13,217 nt of DNA from Rhodoferax sp. (GTDB lineage Bacteria; Pseudomonadota; Gammaproteobacteria; Burkholderiales; Burkholderiaceae_C). The notes beneath the pieces are model-generated. The model saw nothing but the letters and a program-made list of their open reading frames with translations. It was not told the origin of the DNA and did no database searches. A program made the position numbers and the translations under genes. Below, piece after piece: positions 6,415 to 13,217 of the stretch. The stretch spans positions 1 to 13,217 of the forward strand of contig JAQGMQ010000048.1 of NCBI GenBank assembly GCA_028292305.1, in the 5' to 3' direction. Each line of letters starts with the position of its first letter. Within the stretch, counting starts at the first letter, position 1.

Positions 6415-7913
6415 GCGTGCCTGCAAGCACCGGCCACGCCGCGCGGCCCGAGCGCGCGCTGCTGGCGCCCGGCCTCGAGATCTCGCGCATCGTCACCGGC
6501 CTGTGGCAGGTGGCCGACATGGAGCGCGGGGGCACGTTGATCGACCCACAGCGCGGCGCGGCGGCCCTGGCCGACTACGCCGGCGCCGGCTTCGACACCT
6601 TCGACATGGCCGACCATTACGGCTCGGCCGAAGTCATCACCGGCACGCTGCTGGCGGCCAATGACCGGCCCGGCGTGCGCGCATTCACCAAGTGGTGCCC
6701 GCCGCCCGGCCCGATGACGGCGGCCGTCGTGCGCGAAGGCGTGCTGCGCGCCATCGACCGGCTGCAGGTGCCGCGCATCGACCTGATGCAGTTCCACTGG
6801 TGGACCTTCGACGACCCGCGCTACATCGACGCCATGGTCGAACTCGCCAGGCTGCGCGACGAAGGCCTGATCGCCCACCTGGGCCTGGCCAATTTCGACA
6901 CCGCGCACCTGCGGCTGTTGCTGGCCGAGGGCATCCCCATCGCCAGCAACCAGGTCTGCATGTCACTGCTCGACCGGCGCGGCACCGAGGCCATGGCCAG
7001 CCTGTGCCTGGAACGCGGCGTGCGGCTGCTGACCTACGGCGTGCTGGGCGGCGGCTTCCTGAGCCAGCGCTGGCTGGACGTGGCCGAGCCCACCGAAGTC
7101 AATGACTGGAGCAAGATGAAGTACCGCCGCTTCATCGACGCCGTGGGCGGCTGGGCCGCGTTGCAGAACGTGTTGCGGGCCGCGCACGGCATCGGCCAGA
7201 AACACGGTGTGTCGATCTCCAACGTGGCCACGCGCTGGGTGCTTGAACAGCCGGCCGTGGCGGCGGTGATCCTGGGTGCGCGCCTGGGTGAACGCGAGCA
7301 CCGGGCCGACAACCTGAAGCTGTTCGACTTCGCGCTCGATGCCGACGACCACACCGCGCTGGAAGCGGCCTTCGCCGCCACGCGCCGCCTGCCCGGCGAC
7401 TGTGGCGACGAATACCGCCGGCCGCCGTTCCTCACGGCTTCCGGCGACCTGAGCCACCACCTCGAATCGGTGGCGCCGCTGTGGCCACGGCAGCGTGTGC
7501 CGGGCCATGACAACCGCTGGACCATCGACAGCGGCAGTGTGTGGGAGCCACTGGCGGGCTACGCACGGGCGGTGCGCGTGGGCGACCGCATCATGGTCTC
7601 GGGCACCACCGCCACCCATGGCAGCGGTCAGCTCATCGGCCGGGGCGATGCGGCCGCGCAGGCCACCTACATCCTCGACAAGATCGAAGCCAGCATCAAG
7701 GCCCTGGGCGGCCGGCTGCAGGACGTGGTGCGCACCCGCATCTACCTCACGCGCGCCAGCGACTGGCAGGGCGTGAGCGCGGTGCACGGCCACTATTTCG
7801 GCGACGCATCGGGCGGCATCCGCCCGGCCAACACCATGCTGGCGGTGGCCGAGCTGATCGGCGAGGGTTATCTCGTCGAGATCGAAGCCGAAGCCATCAC
7901 GTCGGGCCTCTGA
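6411..7913 (+). CDS. Aldo/keto reductase fused to a Rid (YjgF/YER057c/UK114) domain
   Basis: A 500-residue two-domain enzyme. Residues 17 to about 330 are an aldo/keto reductase barrel with a full tetrad: Asp65 and Tyr70 in TFDMADHYG, Lys94 in AFTKWCP, His129 in MQFHWW. A linker (about 330-370) leads to a Rid domain, about 375-500, with YARAVRVGDRIMVSGTTAT (384-402), VRTRIYLTRASDW (440-452) and LVEIEAEAI (488-496). In catalytic Rid proteins the C-terminal motif P-A-R-S contains the Arg that binds the imine substrate's carboxylate; here it reads R-P-A-N-T (471-475), so Asn474 stands at that place. Similar Arg-less Rid groups are known and lack 2-aminoacrylate deaminase activity. The ATG shares ATGA with the stop of the binding-protein gene. 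Fusion suggests the Rid part handles or binds the reductase's product or substrate; this is inferred. Confidence 0.92.
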   Translation: MSVPASTGHAARPERALLAPGLEISRIVTGLWQVADMERGGTLIDPQRGAAALADYAGAGFDTFDMADHYGSAEVITGTLLAANDRPGVRAFTKWCPPPGPMTAAVVREGVLRAIDRLQVPRIDLMQFHWWTFDDPRYIDAMVELARLRDEGLIAHLGLANFDTAHLRLLLAEGIPIASNQVCMSLLDRRGTEAMASLCLERGVRLLTYGVLGGGFLSQRWLDVAEPTEVNDWSKMKYRRFIDAVGGWAALQNVLRAAHGIGQKHGVSISNVATRWVLEQPAVAAVILGARLGEREHRADNLKLFDFALDADDHTALEAAFAATRRLPGDCGDEYRRPPFLTASGDLSHHLESVAPLWPRQRVPGHDNRWTIDSGSVWEPLAGYARAVRVGDRIMVSGTTATHGSGQLIGRGDAAAQATYILDKIEASIKALGGRLQDVVRTRIYLTRASDWQGVSAVHGHYFGDASGGIRPANTMLAVAELIGEGYLVEIEAEAITSGL

Positions 7914-7915
7914 AC

Positions 7916-8746
7916 ATGATGCCAAGCGAAATGCCAGGCCAAGCGGGCGAAGCGGGCCAAGCGGGCCAAGGGGGCAACAACGGGCGCGACCTGCTGGTGG
8001 TCGACGCCATCTGCAAACACTTCGGCGGTCACCAGGCGGTGAACAAGGTGTCGTTTCGCCTGAAGGCGGGCAGCATCGGCGGGCTGATCGGGCCCAACGG
8101 CGCGGGCAAGACCACGCTGTTCAACTGCCTGGCGGGCTTCATGAAACCGGCCTCGGGGCGGGTCACGCTGGACGGCGTGGCCATTGCCGGCCTGCCCGCC
8201 TGCGACGTGTTCCGGGCCGGCCTGGCGCGCACCTTCCAGATCCCCCGGCCGTTCCCCGAGATGACGCTGCTGGACAACGTGATGCTGGCCCCCACCGGCC
8301 AGCTCGGTGAACGGTTCTGGGCCAACTGGTTCCAGCCCGGCAAGGTGGCGGCGCAGGAGCGCGAGACCCGCGCCGCGGCCCGCCACTGGCTCGATTTCGT
8401 CGGCTTGTCAGCACTGGAAGACCAGCCGGCGCGGGTGTTGTCGGGCGGCCAGCGCAAGCTGCTCGAGCTGGCGAGGGTGATGGTGTCCAGGCCCAAGCTG
8501 ATCCTGCTCGACGAGCCCGGTGCCGGCGTCAACCCGGCGCTGCTCGACCAGATCGTCGACAAGGTGGCCGATCTCAACAGACAGGGCGCGACGTTTTTGA
8601 TCATCGAACACAACATGGACCTCGTGGCCACGCTGTGCAAGCCGGTGATGGTGATGGCCCAGGGCGAGCTGTTGACCTCGGGCGATGCCGGCGAGGTGTT
8701 GAACGACCCGCGTGTGGTCGAAGCCTATCTGGGGACGGCGGCATGA
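7916..8746 (+). CDS. livG: ABC transporter ATP-binding protein, LivG type
   Basis: A 276-residue ATPase, one of two nucleotide-binding subunits powering the Liv-type importer on the cytoplasmic face. Walker A is GPNGAGKTT (59-67), the Q-loop is in RTFQIPRPF (105-113), the signature is LSGGQRK (175-181), Walker B is LILLDEPGAGVNP (195-207) and the switch His232 is in IIEHNMD. The EPGAGVNP wording is typical of LivG. An unusual N-terminal tail (residues 1-23) is rich in Gly, Ala and Gln and is encoded by a tandem repeat. The ATG at 7916 lies 2 bases after the stop of the fusion gene; the ATGs at 7919 and 7931 are alternatives. The symbol marks the family; the transported compound need not be a branched-chain amino acid. 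Confidence 0.93.
   Translation: MMPSEMPGQAGEAGQAGQGGNNGRDLLVVDAICKHFGGHQAVNKVSFRLKAGSIGGLIGPNGAGKTTLFNCLAGFMKPASGRVTLDGVAIAGLPACDVFRAGLARTFQIPRPFPEMTLLDNVMLAPTGQLGERFWANWFQPGKVAAQERETRAAARHWLDFVGLSALEDQPARVLSGGQRKLLELARVMVSRPKLILLDEPGAGVNPALLDQIVDKVADLNRQGATFLIIEHNMDLVATLCKPVMVMAQGELLTSGDAGEVLNDPRVVEAYLGTAA
7939..7974 (+). repeat. Four tandem 9-bp repeats in the livG-type 5' end
   Basis: The units are CCAAGCGGG, CGAAGCGGG, CCAAGCGGG and CCAAGGGGG, with a partial copy at 7922-7929. The unit length is a multiple of three, and the array encodes Q-A-G, E-A-G, Q-A-G, Q-G-G ahead of the ATPase fold. Such in-frame arrays can change copy number by slippage without breaking the gene. Confidence 0.8.
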
Positions 8747-9507
8747 GCGCGGCGGTGCCGGCGCTGGCCATCGAATCGCTGCAGGCCGGCTACGAGCCCG
8801 GCCTGCTGATTGTGCGCGGCGCTTCGCTGCAGGTGCAGCGCGGCGAGATCTTCGCCATCCTCGGGCCGAACGGCGCGGGCAAATCTTCGCTGGTGAAGGC
8901 GGTGGCCGGGCTGGTGCCGATCAGCGGCGGTCGCAACCTGCTCGATGGCCGCGACATCACCAGAACACCGGCGCACCAGATGGTCTTCAACGGCCTGGCG
9001 TTTGTGCCGCAGACCGAGAACGTGTTCGTCAACCTCAGCGTTGCCGAAAACCTGGAACTTGCCGCCTCGGTGATGAAGGCCAGCCGGCGCGAACGCGTCG
9101 ACCCGGTCTACGCCATGTTTCCCGACCTGCACCGCCAACGCAACCTGCCGGCCGGGCAACTGTCCGGCGGGCAGCGCCAGATGCTGGCCGTGGCCCGCGC
9201 CCTGATCGCGCGGCCCAGCCTGCTGATCCTCGACGAGCCCTCGGCCGGCCTGAGCCCGAAGCTCGTCGACCAGGTCTTCTTGAAGCTGCGCGAGGTGCGC
9301 GACAGCGGTGTCACCGTGCTGCTGGTCGAACAGAACGTGAAGGCCGCGCTGGCCCTGGCCGACCGCGCCGCGGTGCTGGTGGAAGGGCGCGAACGCGTGG
9401 TGGCCACGTCGGCCGAGCTGCTGGGCGACGCCCGCATCGCCGAGCTTTACCTGGGGCGCCACACCGGCAAACAGGGCAGCCCACCGCCCGCCAAGGAACC
9501 CGCCTGA
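8743..9507 (+). CDS. livF: ABC transporter ATP-binding protein, LivF type
   Basis: A 254-residue second ATPase of the importer, pairing with the LivG-type subunit. Walker A is GPNGAGKSS (41-49), the Q-loop is in FVPQTENVFVNLSV (87-100), the signature is LSGGQRQ (140-146) and Walker B is LLILDEPSAGLSP (160-172). The switch position is Gln197 (VEQNV) instead of His, as is usual for LivF. FVPQTENVFVNLSVAENLE is close to the LivF consensus. The C-terminal 15 residues after LYLGRH are Gly/Pro/Lys-rich and poorly conserved. The ATG at 8743 overlaps the livG-type stop in ATGA, indicating coupled translation. Confidence 0.94.
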   Translation: MSAAVPALAIESLQAGYEPGLLIVRGASLQVQRGEIFAILGPNGAGKSSLVKAVAGLVPISGGRNLLDGRDITRTPAHQMVFNGLAFVPQTENVFVNLSVAENLELAASVMKASRRERVDPVYAMFPDLHRQRNLPAGQLSGGQRQMLAVARALIARPSLLILDEPSAGLSPKLVDQVFLKLREVRDSGVTVLLVEQNVKAALALADRAAVLVEGRERVVATSAELLGDARIAELYLGRHTGKQGSPPPAKEPA

Positions 9508-10424
9508 TGCTGCAGATCATTGCCGACGGACTCATCATCGGCTCGGTCATTTCGCTCGGGGCCATCGGCCTGAGCATGACCTTGTCCATCGTTCGTTTCT
9601 CCAACTTCAGCCATGGCGAGCTGCTGGGCTGGGGCGCCTACCTGGCGCTCATGGCCTCCACCGGTCTGGCCGCGCTGAGCCCGGGCCTGGCCGCGCCGAT
9701 CGGCCCGTTCTCGTTCGGCTGGGGCCTGCTGGGCGCGGGCGTGGTGGCCGCAGCGCTCACCGCGCTGATGGCGCTGGCGCTCGACACGGTGCTGTTCAAA
9801 CGCCTGCGCAAGCAGGGCGCCATCACGCTGGTGATCGCCAGCTTCGGCGCGGCGCTGGCCTTGCGCAACCTGCTGCTGTTCTGGCAGGGCGGCGTGCCGC
9901 AGTACTACACGCAGAACCTGCAGATCGCCATGCCGCTGCTGCCGCGCAGCGTGTGGGGCGGGCTGCGTGTCACACCTGACCAGCTCGTCGTGCTGACGCT
10001 GACGCTGCTCACCGTGACGGCGCTGCACCTGTTCCTGCGGCACAGCACGCTGGGCCGTTCGATGCGTGCCACCGCCATCAACCCCGGCCTGGCCCGGGTG
10101 ACCGGCATCGACCCCGAACGGGTGCTGCGCGCCACCTGGCTCATCGGCGGCGCGCTGGCCGCGGTGGCCGGTGTGTTCGCCGGCATCACGGTGCAGTTGC
10201 GGCCGACCATGGGCGTCGACCTGCTGCTGCCGCTGTTCGCCGCCGTGATCCTCGGCGGCATCGGCTCGATCTGGGGCGCGGTGCTGGGTGGCCTGATCGT
10301 CGGCCTGGCCGAAAGCGCGTCGGTGAGCGTCGTCGGGGCCGAGTACCGTTCGGCCGCCGCGTTCGCGGTGCTGATCGCGATCCTGATGGTGCGGCCCACC
10401 GGGCTGTTCGGAGAAAAACGATGA
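9507..10424 (+). CDS. livH: ABC transporter permease, LivH type
   Basis: A 305-residue inner-membrane permease with about eight hydrophobic segments, forming the channel with the LivM-type subunit. Recognisable parts are the N-terminal GLIIGSVISLGAIGLSMTLS (8-27), IVRFSNFSHGELLGWGAY (28-45), the cytoplasmic coupling loop GRSMRATAINPGLARVTGID (183-202) and GGIGSIWGAVLGGLIVGLAE (250-269). RPTGLFGEKR ends the protein as in most LivH proteins. The stop of the livF-type gene and this start overlap by one base (TGATG). Length is normal for the family. Confidence 0.94.
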   Translation: MLQIIADGLIIGSVISLGAIGLSMTLSIVRFSNFSHGELLGWGAYLALMASTGLAALSPGLAAPIGPFSFGWGLLGAGVVAAALTALMALALDTVLFKRLRKQGAITLVIASFGAALALRNLLLFWQGGVPQYYTQNLQIAMPLLPRSVWGGLRVTPDQLVVLTLTLLTVTALHLFLRHSTLGRSMRATAINPGLARVTGIDPERVLRATWLIGGALAAVAGVFAGITVQLRPTMGVDLLLPLFAAVILGGIGSIWGAVLGGLIVGLAESASVSVVGAEYRSAAAFAVLIAILMVRPTGLFGEKR

Positions 10425-11380
10425 TGCCGGATCTGTCGGGCTGGCTGTCCTACGGCAGCTTCTTCCTGGTCTTCGCCAGTGCCTACGCCATCATCGTGCT
10501 GGGCCTGAACCTGCAGTGGGGCTTTACCGGCTTGTTCAACGTGGGCGTGGCCGGCTTCGTGGCCATCGGCGCCTACACCTCGGCCCTGCTGACCACACCC
10601 GAGACCGCGGGGAGGCTCGGCGGCCTGGGCTGGCCGGTGGCCGCCGGCATGCTGGCCGCGATGGCGGTGAGCGGCGTGGTCGGCCTGCTGGTCGGCGCGC
10701 TGGCGCTGCGGCTGCGGCAGGACTACCTGGCCATCACCACCTTCGGCATTGCCGTCACCATCCAGCTGGTGGCCAACAACGCCAAGGGCCTGACCGGCGG
10801 GCCGTTCGGCGTGCAGTTCATCCCCAAGCCGATGCAGGGCTGGTTGGGCACCGGCCTGCCGTGGACGCTGGCCTACCTGGCCATGACGCTGCTGCTGCTG
10901 GGCGTGGTCTACCTGGCGCTGGAACGGCTGGTGCAAAGCCCCTGGGGCCGCGTGCTGCGCGCCATCCGCGAAGACGAAGACGCGGCATCGTCGCTGGGCA
11001 AACGGTCCTTCACGGTGCGGCTGCAGAGCTTCGTCATCGGCAGCATGCTGATGGGGCTGGGCGGCGCGGTGTACGCGCATTTCGTCGGCTTCATCGCACC
11101 GGAGGATTTCTTGCCGATCCTCACCTTCCAGCTGTGGGCCATGCTGATCGTCGGCGGCTCGGGCAACAACCGCGGCGCCATCGCCGGCGCATTCCTGGTG
11201 TGGGGCTTCTGGACGGCCGCCGGCGGCCTGCTGCGTGGCCTGGTCTCGCAAGCCGACCAGGCCCGCGCCGCGCCGTTGCAGGTGGTGCTGATCGGCGTGC
11301 TCATCGCGCTGATGCTGGTGGTGCGCCCGCGCGGGCTGATGGGCGAGGTGATGGCGGTGGCCAAAGTCAACAAGGGTTGA
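10421..11380 (+). CDS. livM: ABC transporter permease, LivM type
   Basis: A 319-residue second inner-membrane permease of the importer, last gene of the operon. Family marks are GLNLQWGFTGLFNVGVAGFV (28-47), GLTGGPFGV (123-131), the coupling loop GRVLRAIREDEDAASSLGK (176-194) and MLIVGGSGNNRGAIAGA (241-257). It has about eight to nine hydrophobic segments and lacks the longer C-terminal additions some LivM proteins carry. The ATG at 10421 overlaps the livH-type stop in ATGA. No hairpin-plus-T-run terminator follows the stop at 11380, and the next gene starts 66 bases on, so read-through into it is possible. Confidence 0.93.
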   Translation: MMPDLSGWLSYGSFFLVFASAYAIIVLGLNLQWGFTGLFNVGVAGFVAIGAYTSALLTTPETAGRLGGLGWPVAAGMLAAMAVSGVVGLLVGALALRLRQDYLAITTFGIAVTIQLVANNAKGLTGGPFGVQFIPKPMQGWLGTGLPWTLAYLAMTLLLLGVVYLALERLVQSPWGRVLRAIREDEDAASSLGKRSFTVRLQSFVIGSMLMGLGGAVYAHFVGFIAPEDFLPILTFQLWAMLIVGGSGNNRGAIAGAFLVWGFWTAAGGLLRGLVSQADQARAAPLQVVLIGVLIALMLVVRPRGLMGEVMAVAKVNKG

Positions 11381-11446
11381 ATTGCGGCGGCAGCAGGAAA
11401 CGGCGGGCGTCGCTAACATCGGCTTCCCCGTCCTGAAAGCCACGCC

Positions 11447-11959
11447 ATGCACCACCCGCTGTACCGTCTGTCCGTCCCCGCGTTCCACCGCGGCCTGGGC
11501 GTGTTGTCCACCTACCTCGGAAAAGCCGAAGCCTATGCCAATGAAAAAGGCATCGACCCCAAAGTCCTGATCGACACCCGGCTCGCCCCCGACATGCTGA
11601 GCCTGGCCGGCCAGGTGCAGCGCGCCTCCGACACCTCCAAGGGCAGCATCTCCCGCCTGACCGGCGTGGCCGCGCCGCGTTTCGACGACACCGAGTCCAC
11701 CATCGGCGAACTGCAGCAGCGCATCGCCGGCACGCTGGCCTTTTTCGACAGCGTGCACCCCGCGGCGTTCGAAGGCAGCGACCTCCGGGAGGTCAGCTTG
11801 AACTTCCCCACGGTGAAGGCCACGTTCACTGGCGAAGACTATTTGCTGAAGTTTGCGCTGCCGAATTTCTACTTCCATCTGGCGACGGCGCATGGGATTC
11901 TGCGGCAGCAGGGGTTGGGGATCGGGAAGACGGATTATTTGGGGGCAAGCGCGTGGTAA
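11447..11959 (+). CDS. DUF1993 family protein
   Basis: A 170-residue soluble helical protein matching the DUF1993 family, which is related in fold to DinB-like four-helix bundles and has no established function. Marks are RLAPDMLSLAGQVQRASDT (45-63), KGSISRLTG (65-73), the Phe-Asp segment near residues 79-82 and the C-terminal ALPNFYFHLATAHGILRQQG (137-156). His144 and His149 in the last helix are candidate metal ligands by analogy with DinB-like proteins, but this is unproven. The ATG at 11447 gives the family N-terminus (HHPLYRLSVPAFHRGL); only a weak purine stretch precedes it. It follows the operon by 66 bases on the same strand but shows no functional link to it. Confidence 0.88.
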   Translation: MHHPLYRLSVPAFHRGLGVLSTYLGKAEAYANEKGIDPKVLIDTRLAPDMLSLAGQVQRASDTSKGSISRLTGVAAPRFDDTESTIGELQQRIAGTLAFFDSVHPAAFEGSDLREVSLNFPTVKATFTGEDYLLKFALPNFYFHLATAHGILRQQGLGIGKTDYLGASAW

Positions 11960-12013
11960 CGCGTCTGGCGCACCATCAACTTTCGCGGCCCCTTTTTACC
12001 GAATAGGTCATCG

Positions 12014-12337
12014 GTGCGACGCGTGCTTTTTCTCTGCAGCCGCAACCGGTTGCGCAGCCCCACGGCGGAACAGGTATTTGCCGCCATGCCGGGCATCGAG
12101 ACCGACTCGGCCGGCCTGGCCCCAGACGCGGATTGCCCGCTGAGCGCGGATCAACTGGACTGGGCCGACGTCATTTGCGTGATGGAAAAACGGCATCGCA
12201 TGCAGTTGATGCGGTGCTTCAAAAGGCATCTTGCCGGCAAGAAAATTGTCTGCCTGGACATACGCGACGACTACCAGTTCATGCAACCTGAACTGGTCGC
12301 GCTGCTGGAGAAACGGGTGACGCCGCACTTGCGGTAG
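12014..12337 (+). CDS. Short low-molecular-weight tyrosine phosphatase-like protein
   Basis: A 107-residue cytoplasmic protein with the N-terminal signature of the low-molecular-weight protein tyrosine phosphatase/arsenate reductase fold: VLFLCSRNRLRSPTAEQVF (4-22) holds the C-x5-R-S phosphate loop, with Cys8 as nucleophile and Arg14. TDSAGL (30-35) and the helix ending in VICVMEKRHRMQL (53-65) fit the fold. The usual D-P general-acid motif is absent; LDIRDDYQFM (81-90) offers Asp82, Asp85 or Asp86. It is about 40-50 residues shorter than classical members, but compact homologues of this length exist in proteobacteria. The start is GTG at 12014, with TAGG about eight bases upstream. It converges on the minus-strand gene at 12369. 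Substrate unknown. Confidence 0.85.
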   Translation: MRRVLFLCSRNRLRSPTAEQVFAAMPGIETDSAGLAPDADCPLSADQLDWADVICVMEKRHRMQLMRCFKRHLAGKKIVCLDIRDDYQFMQPELVALLEKRVTPHLR

Positions 12338-12368
12338 GCCGACTCGAAGTCATAGTCATGGCGCGGCC

Positions 12369-12779
12369 TCACCGAGCCCGCATGCGGTTGTTCTTCGGGT
12401 TGTGTTCCAGCTCGCAGAGCCAGAGCGCCTCCATCAGCGGCGGCACATACACGCCGAAGCGGCCGCGCAGGCCTTTCTTCAATCCGTACCAGCCCTGCAC
12501 GGGGTTGGCTTCCGACCGGCCCCAGGCTTCCACCGTGCCGGCCTTGGCGGGCTTCTGTTCGTCTGCGCCGCCGAGCTCGACCCAATCGCCGGCTTGTCGC
12601 AGCATGGCCTGCAGGTCGTCGACGCAGCGGGCGTCGTAGTGCAACACGGTGCTGCCCACGGTGCAGACCAGGATGGGCTTGCCGTCCTTCTCGGCGACGT
12701 GCAGGGTGTAGGCGGACGTGCCGGGCGGGGTGGTCAGGTGCCAGGGATCGTCCTTGGTCCGGTTCAGCAGGTTGGCCAT
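12369..12779 (-). CDS. Conserved-looking small protein of unknown function
   Basis: A 136-residue soluble protein that I do not recognise with certainty. It starts MANLLNRTKDDPWHLTTPPG (1-20), has a short strand-rich core (SAYTLHVAEKDGKPILVCTV, 22-41; STVLHYDARCVDDLQAML, 43-60), a charged middle and a C-terminal part with WYGLKKGLRGRFGVYVPPL (97-115) and CELEHNPKNNR (122-132). There is no signal peptide or membrane segment. The ATG (complement of 12777-12779) has AAAGGAA at good Shine-Dalgarno distance, and codon use matches the neighbours, so the gene is very likely real. It lies downstream of the DUF1232 gene on the same strand with an 87-base gap. Confidence 0.8.
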   Translation of the reverse strand: MANLLNRTKDDPWHLTTPPGTSAYTLHVAEKDGKPILVCTVGSTVLHYDARCVDDLQAMLRQAGDWVELGGADEQKPAKAGTVEAWGRSEANPVQGWYGLKKGLRGRFGVYVPPLMEALWLCELEHNPKNNRMRAR

Positions 12780-12866
12780 GGTGTTCCTTTCGCGGGTGAG
12801 CGACTGTAGCCGTCGTGCGTCGGGGCATAACTATCCTGGGGCTCGCTGGCCGCAGGCGGTCTCGTA

Positions 12867-13217
12867 TCAGAGGCTGGTGCCGCCGAATCGTTTCAACGCC
12901 CAATACGCCAACGCGGCCAGCCCACACAGCCAGATGCCGACCACCAGCCACACGCCGACGCCACTGCGGGGTTTGCCGCGTTTCGACGCGATCCAGGCGT
13001 CGGCTTTCAGTCGGCTGGCGTCCACCACGGCGGGCGGCAACAGGCGCAGTGCAAGCCAGACCAGCGCCGGCAACAGCACCAGGTCGTCGAGATAACCCAG
13101 CACGGGAATGAAGTCGGGGATCAGGTCGACAGGGCTCAGCGCATAGGCCACGACGAACCAGCACAGCGCCTTGGCGAACCACGGCGTGGCCGGATCGCGG
13201 TAGGCGAACCACAGCGT
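12867..13217 (-). CDS. DUF1232 (YkvA-like) membrane protein, N-terminus cut by window edge
   Basis: The minus-strand frame is open from the window end, giving 116 visible residues beginning TLWFAYRDPATPWFAKALCW. The family hallmark follows: AYALSPVDLIPDFIPVLGYL (visible residues 24-43) then DDLVLLPALVWLALRLLP (44-61), the YkvA/DUF1232 helical hairpin. A second hydrophobic segment, VGVWLVVGIWLCGLAALAYW, lies near the C-terminus. It is an inner-membrane protein of unknown function. A GTG at 13151 lies inside the conserved hallmark and cannot be the true start, because homologous sequence continues upstream of it to the window edge. The stop is the complement of 12867-12869. Confidence 0.9.
   Translation of the reverse strand, partial: TLWFAYRDPATPWFAKALCWFVVAYALSPVDLIPDFIPVLGYLDDLVLLPALVWLALRLLPPAVVDASRLKADAWIASKRGKPRSGVGVWLVVGIWLCGLAALAYWALKRFGGTSL

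Noticed and set aside
11381..11446. Terminator after the LivM-type gene
   Set aside because: No stem followed by a T-run is visible; GC-rich triplet repeats only give weak pairing.
9905..11893. 662-codon open frame on the minus strand
   Set aside because: It is antisense to the LivH, LivM and DUF1993 genes; composition is His/Gln/Arg-rich and no domain is recognisable.
11960..12013. Terminator after the DUF1993 gene, suggested by the CCCCTTTTTA run at 11990-11999
   Set aside because: The T-run is not preceded by a convincing stem, so it does not meet the usual form of an intrinsic terminator.

Overview
The window is a 13.2 kb stretch of GC-rich chromosomal DNA from what looks like a betaproteobacterium of the Burkholderiales, most likely Comamonadaceae. 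This is an inference from protein style (MCP signalling tip, YpeA-like GNAT, DUF1993 and DUF1232 proteins, a Liv-type ABC operon) and from the strong GC bias at third codon positions. No rRNA, tRNA, CRISPR array or insertion sequence was seen.

Layout. 1-702 is the C-terminal part of a methyl-accepting chemotaxis protein cut by the window edge. 850-1308 is a YpeA-like GNAT acetyltransferase. 1480-2427 is an exported alpha/beta hydrolase of the epoxide hydrolase/dehalogenase type. A long, nearly perfect inverted repeat (2449-2545) follows and separates it from a FadR/FCD-type GntR regulator (2628-3476). After a short AT-richer promoter region comes the centrepiece, an eight-gene operon (3653-11380): a TIGR04076-family small protein, an aldo/keto reductase, a periplasmic branched-chain-amino-acid-type binding protein, an aldo/keto reductase fused to a Rid (YjgF/YER057c/UK114) domain, and then the two ATPases and two permeases of a Liv-type ABC importer (LivG, LivF, LivH, LivM types). 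The last part holds a DUF1993 protein (11447-11959), a very short low-molecular-weight tyrosine-phosphatase-like protein (12014-12337) and, on the minus strand, a small unrecognised protein (12369-12779) and a DUF1232 membrane protein running off the end (12867-13217).

How the genes fit together. From the second reductase to the second permease the genes overlap by 1-4 bases or are 2 bases apart, so import and metabolism are encoded as one transcription and translation unit. A strong-looking sigma70 promoter (TTGACA, 17 bp, AATAAT) stands directly before the first operon gene. A perfect inverted repeat lies just after the predicted transcription start, where a repressor such as the upstream GntR protein would bind. 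The simplest reading is a regulated system that imports an unknown small carboxylate, amino-acid-like or carbonyl compound and oxidises or reduces it with two related NAD(P)H-dependent reductases. The substrate cannot be read from the sequence. The most unusual element is the reductase-Rid fusion, whose Rid part has Asn where imine deaminases of this family carry the catalytic Arg.
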